A DNA stretch of 64,000 bases from Mycolicibacterium komossense (GTDB lineage Bacteria > Actinomycetota > Actinomycetes > Mycobacteriales > Mycobacteriaceae). The notes under the pieces are model-generated. The model worked only from the letters and a program-made list of their open reading frames with translations. It made no database searches and was not told the DNA's origin. Within the stretch, counting starts at the first letter, position 1; each line of letters starts with the position of its first letter. A program made the translations under genes and the position numbers. The stretch spans positions 351,237 to 415,236 of the forward strand of contig NZ_JACKTY010000033.1 in NCBI RefSeq assembly GCF_025822605.1, written 5' to 3'. Positions 34,274-42,517 of the stretch are shown in pieces.

Positions 34274-34837
34274 ATGCCTTCGACGTTGATGACTGTCGAC
34301 GGGTTCCCGATCCAGATTGACGTCACCGGTCCGGAGAAGGGGCCTGCCGTGGTTCTGCTCGGCGCCGCACAACAAGCGGTCGCGTCGTATGAGTCCGTAT
34401 GCCAGCGGCTCCACACCGCGTCACTGCGGACGGTGGTGATCGCGCCCGATCGCAAGTTGACCGCTAAATCGGTGATCGGTGTGCTCGACGCGGTGGGAGT
34501 GCGTTGGGCGGTGCTGGTGGGCGACCGCGGGGGCGCCGAGCTGGCTTGGGACCTGGCCGCCACCCGACTCGACCGGTTCACCGGGCTGGTGGTGGTCGAC
34601 CGCGGCCACCCGAAGGTGCCCGACCAGAACGGCGCCGTTCGTGATGAGCACTGCCCGCCGGTGGAGATGAACACCACCGCGCTGGTCAGCAGTCCGGCGG
34701 CGCGGACGGTCGCTCAAGCAAGCCAGCGGTATGTCTACGGTGATTTCCGGTTGGTGGATCTGCTCGGCCGGCGCAACGCTGCGGAATCGACGGCGCAGCT
34801 GGCCAGCGAGATCGTGCTGCGCACCAGCACCTGGTAG
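34274..34837 (+). CDS. Short alpha/beta-hydrolase-like protein
   Basis: Protein of 187 residues resembling the first two thirds of an alpha/beta hydrolase. The nucleophile elbow reads VLVGDRGGAELAW, so the expected nucleophile position is Asp, as in epoxide hydrolases and haloalkane dehalogenases, and not Ser. The preceding strand VVLLGAAQQAV sits where an HGxP oxyanion motif is usual, but here has no His. No catalytic His motif is seen at the C-terminus, and the cap domain is missing, so activity is doubtful. It ends 8 bp from the convergent ngg gene. Confidence 0.6.
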   Translation: MPSTLMTVDGFPIQIDVTGPEKGPAVVLLGAAQQAVASYESVCQRLHTASLRTVVIAPDRKLTAKSVIGVLDAVGVRWAVLVGDRGGAELAWDLAATRLDRFTGLVVVDRGHPKVPDQNGAVRDEHCPPVEMNTTALVSSPAARTVAQASQRYVYGDFRLVDLLGRRNAAESTAQLASEIVLRTSTW

Positions 34838-34844
34838 CTCTGCG

Positions 34845-36599
34845 CTAGTCCTGCGCCTGCGCGGGAGTCCAGGCAGGTGCCAGGCCGGGCTGGCCGGGGA
34901 ACAGGAAATCGACGAAGGCCGCCGCGGTCGGCTGCGGTTCGTGATTCGCCAGGCCGGGACGTTCGTTGGCCTCGATGAATACGTACTCCTCGCCGGCAAC
35001 GTCCGGTACCAGTAGGTCGATCCCCGTCACCGGGATCCCGATGGCCTCGGCGGCGGTGACCGCCACCCGGCACAACTCAGGGTTCACATCGGCGGTGACA
35101 TCGTGGATGGTGCCACCCTGGTGCAGATTCGCGGTCCGGCGCACGCGCAGCCGGACACCTTCGGGAAGCACGTCGTCGTAGGACCAGCCGCCGTCCTTGA
35201 CGGTGCCCTCGGTGACCTCGTCGAGGGGGATGACCGACTCACCACCGGTGGCTGCCGAGCGGCGCCGGCTCTGGGCTTCGATGAGTTCCAGGACGGTGTG
35301 CTTACCGGTGCCGATGACTTCGGCGGGCAGGCGCAGCGCGGCAGCGACCACCTTGCCGTCGATAACGACCAGTCGCAGATCCTCACCGGCGGCTCGCTGT
35401 TCGATCAGCACCTGGGGGTGTTGCTCGCGAGCCCGGGCCAGTGCGGCGTCGAGCTCGTCGGGCCCAGATATCCCGACGGTGATGCCCTTCCCCTGTTCGC
35501 CGCGGGTGGGTTTGACCACGACATCGCCCACCTCGGCCAGGAATTCGTGGTCGCCCTCGTCGAACGTGGCCAACCGGCCGCGCGGGACCACGACACCCGC
35601 CTCGCTGACGATGCGGCGGGTCAGGCGCTTGTCGTCGCAGCGACTCATCGCCACGGCCGAGGTGTATTCGGACAGCGACTCGCGGGTGATGACGCTGCGG
35701 CCGCCGTTGGACAGCCGCATCTCACCCGTCTCGGCGTCGATCACCTCGACCCGGATGCCGCGGCGCAGGGCCTCGTCGGCGATGATCCGCGAATACGGGT
35801 TGAGATCGTCGACCGTCTCGGGGACCGGGGTGAACAGCGACTCGTTGATGGCGTTCTTGCGCTTGACCGCGAGCACCGGGACACGGGCGAAGCCGAGCTT
35901 CTCGTAGAGCGCGATGGCTGCCGCATTGTCATGCGCGACAGACAGATCCAGGTAGGCACGGCCGCGCTCGCGGTAGATGTCACCGAGCGTCCGGGTGAGG
36001 CTTTCGCCGACACCGGGCAGGTTGGCCGCCGGGTCGACGGCGAGTGTCCAAAGGCTGGAGCCCTGCTCGGGATCGGCGAAGAGCAGTTCGTGGTCGACGC
36101 CGGTGACGGTGCCGATGACGGTGCCGTCATCGACGCGGGTCGCGACCAGATAGTCGACGGCGCCGGCGGTGGTGTGGTTGTCCCAGATGACGTCGCTGGG
36201 CGCGGGAACCATCCCGCAGCGGACGTAGACGCGGTTCATGGCGTCGGCGTCGCCGGCACTGTTGAGGGTCCGGACCTCGAAGCCGACCGGCGCCTTGGCC
36301 GGTTGCGGCTGGTCATCGGTGAATCGCAGCCGGTAGGTGTGGCTGGGGTCGATGAACAACTCGTGTGGTGCCATGGCGACCAGCACATGCGACTCGCGGG
36401 CGTAGATGCAGATATCGCGGCGGCCCGGTCCCTCCCGGCGCAGGGCTTCGGCCAGCTCTACGGGGTCGGCGAAGGTCTGGCCGAAAATCAGTCGGCCCCA
36501 ACCGAGTTCGAGTTCGACGTTGTTGGCCATGGCATCGACGAGGTGCTGCGGCGACGCGTCATGCAGGCTGAGGGTGATGGCCTCCGTCGGTTCGCTCAC
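34845..36599 (-). CDS. ngg: N-acetylglutaminylglutamine synthetase (GNAT/ATP-grasp fusion)
   Basis: Makes the dipeptide core of the osmolyte N-acetylglutaminylglutamine amide (NAGGN): one half acetylates glutamine, the other joins the second residue with ATP. The 584 residues have a GNAT domain (about 100-260; SLWTLAVDP, AAIALYEKLGF) and a C-terminal ATP-grasp domain (about 290-570; VVVKPTRGEQGKGI, VFIEANERPGL). GTG 36599 overlaps the stop of the amidotransferase gene by 4 bp, so the two are translationally coupled. Cytoplasmic. In other bacteria this pair is induced by high salt. Confidence 0.9.
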   Translation of the reverse strand: MSEPTEAITLSLHDASPQHLVDAMANNVELELGWGRLIFGQTFADPVELAEALRREGPGRRDICIYARESHVLVAMAPHELFIDPSHTYRLRFTDDQPQPAKAPVGFEVRTLNSAGDADAMNRVYVRCGMVPAPSDVIWDNHTTAGAVDYLVATRVDDGTVIGTVTGVDHELLFADPEQGSSLWTLAVDPAANLPGVGESLTRTLGDIYRERGRAYLDLSVAHDNAAAIALYEKLGFARVPVLAVKRKNAINESLFTPVPETVDDLNPYSRIIADEALRRGIRVEVIDAETGEMRLSNGGRSVITRESLSEYTSAVAMSRCDDKRLTRRIVSEAGVVVPRGRLATFDEGDHEFLAEVGDVVVKPTRGEQGKGITVGISGPDELDAALARAREQHPQVLIEQRAAGEDLRLVVIDGKVVAAALRLPAEVIGTGKHTVLELIEAQSRRRSAATGGESVIPLDEVTEGTVKDGGWSYDDVLPEGVRLRVRRTANLHQGGTIHDVTADVNPELCRVAVTAAEAIGIPVTGIDLLVPDVAGEEYVFIEANERPGLANHEPQPTAAAFVDFLFPGQPGLAPAWTPAQAQD

Positions 36600-38395
36600 G
36601 CGGCCGGCCCGGTGATGCCGTGCCGCTGCAGCCACAACTCCAGCAGCGCGATCTGCCACAGTTCGTTACCGCGTAACGGGGTCAGGCGTCCGTTCGGATC
36701 GTCCAGCAGCTGCTCGACCGCTTGCGGCCGGAACAGGCCGCGTTCCTTGGCCGCGGGTGCGTACAGCGCGTCGCGGACGAGTTCGAGGTAGGGGCCCTCG
36801 AGGTGAGTCAGGGCCGGCACCGGGAAGTAGCCCTTCGGGCGGTCGATGACGGACGACGGAATCACCCTGCGCGCAGCCTGTTTCAGGACACCCTTGCCGT
36901 CGTAGGCGGTTTTCAGCCCGGGTGGGCAGGTGGCGGCCAGTTCCACCAGTTCGTGATCGAGGAACGGCACGCGACCTTCCAGGCCCCAGGCCATCGTCAT
37001 GTTGTCGACACGTTTGACGGGGTCGTCCACCAGCATCACCGTGGTGTCCAGGCGTAACGCCCGGTCCACCCCGGTTTCGGCGCCGGCGCGGGCGAAATGC
37101 TCGGTGACGAAGCGGCCGCTCGGGTCGTCGGCGGCGCCGTAACCGGTGAGCGCGCCGACACCGGACTGGTCGCGATCGAAGAACGCCGAGCGATATGCCG
37201 CTACCGAGCCGTCGAGGCTCGCGGCCGCCGGTTCACCCATCGGGGGATACCAGTGGTAACCGGCGAACACCTCGTCGGCGCCCTGCCCGGACTGCACCAC
37301 CTTGACGTGCCTGGCGACTTCCTCACTGAGCAGGTAGAAGGCGACGCAATCGTGGCTGACCATGGGTTCGCTCATCGCCCCGATCGCGCCGTCGAGCGCA
37401 GGCAGCATGCGGGCGGTGTCGATGCGGATCTGATGGTGATCGGTGCCGAACTCCTTGGCGACGATGTCCGACCAAACGAACTCGTCACCGGCGACGCCGC
37501 CCACCGACTCGAAGCCGATGGAGAAGGTTTTGAGGTCGCTCTGTCCGGCTTCGGCGAGCAGGCCGACGATCAGGCTGGAGTCGACGCCGCCCGAAAGAAG
37601 GCAGCCGACGGGCACGTCGGCCACCAGGCGACGTTCGACCGCGCGCCGAAGCGAGTCGAGAACCGCATCCTCCCAGTCGCTCTCGGTCCAGTCGGTGCGC
37701 TCGTCGTGCCGGGTGAACTCCGGCGCCCAGTAGGTGATCTCGGTGCGTCGGCCATCCGGTTCGAAGGCGATGAGTGAACCCGGCGGCACCTTCTTGACCC
37801 CGCGCAGGATGGTCTGCGGCGGCGGCACGACCGAATGGAAGCTGAGGTAATGGTTGAGGGCGATTGGGTCGATGCGGGTATCGACGCCTCCGCCGGCGAG
37901 CAGCGCGGGCAGCGACGAGGCGAAGCGGACCCGGTTCGCATCCTCGGTCAGGTACAGCGGTTTGATGCCGAGCCGGTCGCGGCCGAGCAGCACGCGGCCG
38001 CTGTCGCGCTCGACGATGGCGAAGGCGAACATCCCGTGGAGGCGATCGACGAATCGGTCACCCCAGCGGTGATAGGCCTTGAGCAGCACCTCGGTATCGC
38101 TGTGGGAGAAGAAGCGGTACCCGTGGGTGATCAGTTCGGAGCGGAGGTCTTCGTAGTTGTAGATGCAGCCGTTCCAGCAGACCGCAAGGCCGAGCTCGGC
38201 GTCGATCATCGGCTGCGAGCCTGCTTCGGACAGATCGATGATCTTGAGCCGCCGGTGCCCCAGCGCCACCCGGCCCTGCGACCACACCCCGGCACCGTCG
38301 GGCCCGCGCGGGACCATCACGTCAACCATCGCCGCTACCGCGGTGACGTCGGGCATTCGGCCGTCGAGGCGTACCTCGCCGGTAGCTCCACACAC
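36596..38395 (-). CDS. asnO: N-acetylglutaminylglutamine amidotransferase (asparagine-synthase family)
   Basis: Asparagine-synthetase-like enzyme of 599 residues that, in the NAGGN pathway, amidates the dipeptide with glutamine nitrogen. Cys2 of MCGATGEV is the glutaminase nucleophile. The N-terminal glutaminase domain (about 1-200) has RGPDGAGVW, GHRRLKIIDLS and WNGCIYNYEDLR; the C-terminal synthetase domain has the ATP loop LLSGGVDSSLI and SGQGADEVFAGY. A general AsnB is possible from the domains alone; the coupled ngg gene decides for NAGGN. GTG 38395 follows a TAGGGT hexamer by 7 bp. Confidence 0.9.
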   Translation of the reverse strand: MCGATGEVRLDGRMPDVTAVAAMVDVMVPRGPDGAGVWSQGRVALGHRRLKIIDLSEAGSQPMIDAELGLAVCWNGCIYNYEDLRSELITHGYRFFSHSDTEVLLKAYHRWGDRFVDRLHGMFAFAIVERDSGRVLLGRDRLGIKPLYLTEDANRVRFASSLPALLAGGGVDTRIDPIALNHYLSFHSVVPPPQTILRGVKKVPPGSLIAFEPDGRRTEITYWAPEFTRHDERTDWTESDWEDAVLDSLRRAVERRLVADVPVGCLLSGGVDSSLIVGLLAEAGQSDLKTFSIGFESVGGVAGDEFVWSDIVAKEFGTDHHQIRIDTARMLPALDGAIGAMSEPMVSHDCVAFYLLSEEVARHVKVVQSGQGADEVFAGYHWYPPMGEPAAASLDGSVAAYRSAFFDRDQSGVGALTGYGAADDPSGRFVTEHFARAGAETGVDRALRLDTTVMLVDDPVKRVDNMTMAWGLEGRVPFLDHELVELAATCPPGLKTAYDGKGVLKQAARRVIPSSVIDRPKGYFPVPALTHLEGPYLELVRDALYAPAAKERGLFRPQAVEQLLDDPNGRLTPLRGNELWQIALLELWLQRHGITGPAA

Positions 38396-38402
38396 GTTTT
38401 CG

Positions 38403-38408
38403 ACCCTA
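38403..38408 (-). promoter_or_regulatory. -10 hexamer for a probable leaderless NAGGN operon mRNA
   Basis: On the minus strand TAGGGT (38408-38403) ends 7 bp before GTG 38395. It gives asnO-ngg a promoter of their own, downstream of the permease terminator. Confidence 0.55.
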
Positions 38409-38510
38409 CCCTCGACGACAGTTCGGACTTTTGCCGTCGTTAATTACCCGTGGGCGGAGAGGTCAAACCCTTCGGCCGGTTCAGAGATGCCCGTCACAGT
38501 CCTGATGACA

Positions 38511-38552
38511 GAAAAGACCGCGCCCCTCGGCCGGAGGGCACGAGGGGCGCGG
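38511..38552 (-). terminator. Rho-independent terminator of the APC permease gene
   Basis: Perfect 11-bp stem CCGCGCCCCTC (38518-38528) with GAGGGGCGCGG (38542-38552) and a 13-nt loop. On the minus strand TTTT follows at 38515-38512. It lies about 55 bp after the permease stop and before the NAGGN promoter. Confidence 0.85.
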
Positions 38553-38606
38553 GACCCAGCCTTGCGGCGGGCCTATACCTATAGCTGATACCTGTAGCCG
38601 GCGGAG

Positions 38607-40178
38607 TTAGGAGACGCCCTCCAGTGATTCGCCCGACGCGTCCACCTGCTTGATCGGGCCCGTGAACCAGTTCTTCACCGACACGTGCCAGTAGATGAAG
38701 AGCAGGATCAACACGGCGCCGACCAGCAGCGGCGTGTAGTTCACGTACTTCCATTCGAAACTGGGATCCCAGGGTGCGCCGCTGATCGACGTCGGGAACA
38801 TCGCGATGATCGACGTCACGATGATCTCGATCAGTGCGACCGGGGCCATCCACTTGTGATGACCGCGCAGGTTCCACTTGCCGACCGGGAACGCGTCGCC
38901 GGCCTTCCAGCGGTAGTAGATCGGTACCGCGAAGCACAGGTAGAGGCCCACCACGCCGATGGAGACAACCGCGAAGAAGGCGACCGGCACCGGGGCACCG
39001 TTGATGTCGACCTCGACCAATGCCGGCAGCGTGATGATCGCGGCGATCGTCGCGGTCACGATGACCGCGTTGGCCGGCACCCGTTTGGCGCTGAGCTTCG
39101 ACCACAGTTGATGGCCGGGCACCGCGCGGTCGCGGCTGAAGGCGAACAGCATGCGCGACGCGCTGGTCTGGCATGCGGTGGTGCAGAACAGCTGACCGGC
39201 GGTCGAGATCAGCAGCACGATGGCGACCCACTTCGAGTCCATCGCCTGAGTGAAGATCGTGGCCACCGCGCCGCCGCCTGCGGTCACCCCGTCGACGTCC
39301 TGGACGGCGAACAGGAAGGTCAGCAGCAGGATCCAGCCACCGATCGCGGAGTAGAAGATCGAGCGCCAGATGCCCTTGGCGGCGCCGTCGGCCGCGCTCT
39401 TGGTCTCCTCGGACAGGTGCGCCGAGGCGTCGTAGCCGGTGATCGTGTACTGCGTCAGAATCGCCGACATCGGGAGAACGAACAGCAGGAAGGTCAGGCC
39501 CGACGTCGAACCGCCGAAAAAGCCGGTGTTGTTGACCGTGGTCGCGAACACCGTCGAGAAGCTGGCGTGCTGTGCGGGGATGGCCCACAGGATCACGATG
39601 ACCGCTGCCGCACCGGCGACGTGCCACCACACCGAGATGTTGTTGATCACGGCCAGCAGATGCGAGGAGAAGATGTTGATGACCGCGACGATCACCAGGA
39701 TGATCAGGAACAAGATGAAGGTGCGGGTCAGGCTGTAGCCGGCCAGCCAGCTTTCGCTGAAGGTGCCCAGCGTCAGGTCCAGGAACGTGGCGCTGCCGTA
39801 GGCGACGGAGGCCAGGATGGCGATCAGGCCGACCAGGTTCAGCCAGCCGGTGTAGAAGCCGGCCTTCGGGCCGCCGAGTTTGGCTGCCCACCAATAGATT
39901 CCGCCGGAGGTCGGGAACGCCGAGACCAACTCGGACATACAGAGCCCGATGACCAGGATGAAGGCCGAGATGATGGGCCAGCCCCAGGCGATCGCCGCCG
40001 GGCCGCCGTTGTTCCAGCCCAGCCCGAACGAGGTGAAGCAGCCGGCCAGGATCGAGATGATCGAGAACGAGATGGCGAAGTTGGAGAAGCCTGACCAGGA
40101 GCGGTGCAGCTCCTGCGTATAACCGAGCGACGCGAGATGTGCCTCGTCGTCATCCAGAATTTCGTGACCCTCGGGCAC
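38607..40178 (-). CDS. APC-superfamily amino acid/amine permease
   Basis: Membrane transporter of 523 residues with about 12 helices. The N-terminal region SLGYTQELHRSWSGFSNFAISFSIISI and the SGGIYWWAAKLGGPKAGFYTGW segment resemble GABA, choline and ethanolamine permeases of the APC group. GTG 40178 is chosen because AAGAAGGGA precedes it by 7 nt; the frame stays open to 40544, but that part covers the promoter region and the divergent glnA4 start. It is divergent from the glnA4 operon, and its own terminator separates it from the NAGGN genes, so it belongs functionally with glnA4-aldC as the importer of their amine substrate (inference). Confidence 0.88.
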   Translation of the reverse strand: MPEGHEILDDDEAHLASLGYTQELHRSWSGFSNFAISFSIISILAGCFTSFGLGWNNGGPAAIAWGWPIISAFILVIGLCMSELVSAFPTSGGIYWWAAKLGGPKAGFYTGWLNLVGLIAILASVAYGSATFLDLTLGTFSESWLAGYSLTRTFILFLIILVIVAVINIFSSHLLAVINNISVWWHVAGAAAVIVILWAIPAQHASFSTVFATTVNNTGFFGGSTSGLTFLLFVLPMSAILTQYTITGYDASAHLSEETKSAADGAAKGIWRSIFYSAIGGWILLLTFLFAVQDVDGVTAGGGAVATIFTQAMDSKWVAIVLLISTAGQLFCTTACQTSASRMLFAFSRDRAVPGHQLWSKLSAKRVPANAVIVTATIAAIITLPALVEVDINGAPVPVAFFAVVSIGVVGLYLCFAVPIYYRWKAGDAFPVGKWNLRGHHKWMAPVALIEIIVTSIIAMFPTSISGAPWDPSFEWKYVNYTPLLVGAVLILLFIYWHVSVKNWFTGPIKQVDASGESLEGVS

Positions 40179-40262
40179 GGTAGTTCCCTTCTTTTCAGGG
40201 CCTGCAAGGCCGTCAAAGCCCAAACCGGTGCCCCCACCGACGGGCCGCCTACTGCATAGGGA

Positions 40263-40278
40263 CAATAGAGTGCTATTG
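40263..40278. promoter_or_regulatory. Inverted repeat in the permease/glnA4 divergent region, candidate operator
   Basis: CAATAG (40263-40268), 4 bp, CTATTG (40273-40278): a perfect dyad in an A+T-richer patch of the 211-bp divergent region. A GntR/FadR regulator is encoded at the end of the glnA4 operon and would need a site of about this size. Direct proof is lacking. Confidence 0.4.
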
Positions 40279-40389
40279 GTCTGGTGTCCTACCTTTGGAG
40301 TGACGGTTGTGTAAATCTGTCCTGGGGAGACGCCGTCGTGCGATATCCAATGGTTGACTTCTCGTCTATCGGTCCACGAGGGAGTGCGC

Positions 40390-41763
40390 ATGACACCGAG
40401 TAAGAATCGCGGGATGTTATCTCTGTCCGAGCTCGAACAGCTGGTCGCCACCGGCGACATCGACACCGTCATCGTGGCGTTCACCGATATGCAGGGTCGG
40501 CTCACGGGCAAGCGGATCTCGGCCAGGCTGTTCGTCGAGGACACCGCGTCACACGGCGCCGAGTGCTGTAACTATTTGCTCGCCGTCGACGTCGATATGA
40601 ACACCGTCGACGGCTACGCCATGTCCAGCTGGGAAGCCGGTTATGGCGATATGGTCATGACGCCCGACTTCTCCACGCTGCGCCTGCTGCCGTGGCTGCC
40701 CGGTACCGCGATGGTGACGGCCGATCTCGGCTGGGACGACGGTCGGCCCGTGGTACCCGCGCCGCGCAGCATCCTGCGCACCCAGTTGGACCGACTGGCC
40801 GACCGTGGAATGGGCGCTGTCGCCGCCACCGAACTCGAGTTCATGGTCTTCGACACCGGCTACCGCGACGCGTGGGCCAAGAGATACCGCGATCTGACCC
40901 CGGCCACCGACTACAACATCGACTACGCGATGTTGGCGTCGACCAGGATGGAGCCCCTGCTGCGCGATATCCGTGTCGGCATGGAAGGCGCCGGCATGTA
41001 CTGCGAGGGGGTCAAGGGCGAGTGCAATCTCGGCCAGCAGGAGATCGGGTTCCGCTACGCCGACGCACTGGTCACCGCCGACAACCATTCGATTTACAAG
41101 AACGGCGCCAAAGAGATCGCCGACAAACACGGCAAGAGCCTGACGTTCATGGCGAAATACGATGAGCGCGAGGGCAACAGCTGCCATATCCACATTTCTT
41201 TCCGCGGCACCGACGGCTCGGCGGTGTTCGCCGACTCCGGCGAGCCATTCGGTATGTCGAAGATGTTCCAGCACTTTGTGGCGGGCCAAGTGGCGACGCT
41301 GCGCGAGCTGACGCTGTTCTACGCCCCGAACATCAACTCCTACAAGCGTTTTGTCGAAGGTAGCTTCGCCCCGACCGCGGTGGCGTGGGGGCTGGACAAT
41401 CGGACGTGTGCGCTGCGGGTGGTCGGGCACGGTCACGGGATGCGAATGGAGTGCCGCGCGCCGGGAGGTGACGTCAACCAGTATCTGGCCGTCGCCGCGC
41501 TGATCGCCGGCGGCCTGCACGGCATCGACCAGCAACTCGAATTGCCCGAACCCTGCACCGGTAACGCATATGTCAGCGGCGCCGATCGCCTTCCGACCAC
41601 CCTCGGCGAAGCGGCCGAGCTGTTCGCGGCGTCGAGTGTTGCGCGCGAAGCTTTCGGCGACGAGGTCGTCGCGCACTACCTCAACAATGCGCGAGTCGAG
41701 CTCGCGGCCTACAACTCGACGGTCACCGATTGGGAGAGGATGCGCGGTTTTGAGCGGCTCTGA
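40390..41763 (+). CDS. glnA4: GlnA4, glutamine-synthetase-like gamma-glutamyl-amine ligase
   Basis: Glutamine synthetase fold, 457 residues, the same length as GlnA4 (Rv2860c). The N-terminal beta-grasp part has VIVAFTDMQGRLTGKRI and the catalytic part ELEFMVFDTGYRDAW, KGECNLGQQEIGFRY and NSCHIHISFRG. The Tyr adenylylation site of true GlnA is absent. In Streptomyces GlnA4 ligates glutamate to ethanolamine and GlnA3 to polyamines; here the next genes encode a gamma-glutamyl hydrolase and an aldehyde dehydrogenase, so amine breakdown is far more likely than glutamine synthesis. ATG 40390 has GAGGGAGTG upstream. Confidence 0.9.
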   Translation: MTPSKNRGMLSLSELEQLVATGDIDTVIVAFTDMQGRLTGKRISARLFVEDTASHGAECCNYLLAVDVDMNTVDGYAMSSWEAGYGDMVMTPDFSTLRLLPWLPGTAMVTADLGWDDGRPVVPAPRSILRTQLDRLADRGMGAVAATELEFMVFDTGYRDAWAKRYRDLTPATDYNIDYAMLASTRMEPLLRDIRVGMEGAGMYCEGVKGECNLGQQEIGFRYADALVTADNHSIYKNGAKEIADKHGKSLTFMAKYDEREGNSCHIHISFRGTDGSAVFADSGEPFGMSKMFQHFVAGQVATLRELTLFYAPNINSYKRFVEGSFAPTAVAWGLDNRTCALRVVGHGHGMRMECRAPGGDVNQYLAVAALIAGGLHGIDQQLELPEPCTGNAYVSGADRLPTTLGEAAELFAASSVAREAFGDEVVAHYLNNARVELAAYNSTVTDWERMRGFERL

Positions 41764-42517
41764 TTTCCCCCCCCAGGGGCGGCCCGTTGTGGGCCTCACC
41801 ACTTACCTTCAGCCCGCGCAAACCGGGGTCTGGAACGTACGTGCCAGTTTTCTGCCGGCGATCTACCTCGAAGGTGTGACGCTGGCCGGCGGCATTCCGC
41901 TACTGCTGCCGCCCCAGCCTGTCGATGCCGAGATCGCAGCGAGGGTGCTCGGCAGCGTCGATGCGTTGGTGCTCACCGGCGGGCGCGACGTCGACCCGGC
42001 CAGCTACGGCCAGGAGGCGCTGCCGACCACCGACGAACCGGCGCGCGATCGCGACGCCTGGGAGTTCGCCCTGGTCAAGGAAGCGCTGCAGCGTGGGTTG
42101 CCGATCCTCGGAATCTGCCGTGGTGCACAGATTCTCAACGTCGCACTGGGTGGCACACTGCATCAGCACCTGCCCGATATCGTGGGCCACGGCTGGCACC
42201 AGGCCGGCAACGCCGTGTTCAACACGTCGGCCATCCAGACGGTTCCCGGCACGCGGCTGGCGTCGCTGATCGGTGAGTCGACCGATGCGCAGTGCTATCA
42301 CCACCAGGCCATCGCCGAGTTGGGGCAGGGGCTGATCGCCAGCGCCTGGGACCACGACGGTGTGGTCGAAGCCATCGAGAAGATCTCAGAGAAATCCGGC
42401 GACCAGTTCGTTCTCGCGGTGCAGTGGCATCCCGAGGAAAGACTCGACGATCTGCGACTGTTCGCGGCCGTGGTGCAGGCCGCCTCGGCGTACACATCAG
42501 GAAAGGTTCACGCTTGA
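41750..42517 (+). CDS. Gamma-glutamyl-gamma-aminobutyrate hydrolase family protein (PuuD-like)
   Basis: Class I glutamine-amidotransferase-fold hydrolase (peptidase C26), 255 residues, expected to cleave the gamma-glutamyl bond of the oxidised intermediate. The nucleophile is Cys123 in LGICRGAQILN; the catalytic His-x-Glu is in VQWHPEE. TTG 41750 is preferred: it overlaps glnA4 by 14 bp and GGGAGAGG lies about 8 nt upstream; GTG 41789 would remove the first strand. It corresponds to Rv2859c and lacks the repeated N-terminal extension of that protein. Overlaps aldC by 4 bp. Confidence 0.88.
   Translation: MSGSDFPPQGRPVVGLTTYLQPAQTGVWNVRASFLPAIYLEGVTLAGGIPLLLPPQPVDAEIAARVLGSVDALVLTGGRDVDPASYGQEALPTTDEPARDRDAWEFALVKEALQRGLPILGICRGAQILNVALGGTLHQHLPDIVGHGWHQAGNAVFNTSAIQTVPGTRLASLIGESTDAQCYHHQAIAELGQGLIASAWDHDGVVEAIEKISEKSGDQFVLAVQWHPEERLDDLRLFAAVVQAASAYTSGKVHA

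Noticed and set aside
38685..40094. A 469-codon + strand frame opposite the APC permease
   Set aside because: Third-position GC shadow of the permease; sequence is Gln/Asp/Arg-rich without domains.
40179..40544. An N-terminal extension of the APC permease
   Set aside because: It covers the divergent promoter region and the glnA4 start, while GTG 40178 has a good ribosome site and a normal family N-terminus.
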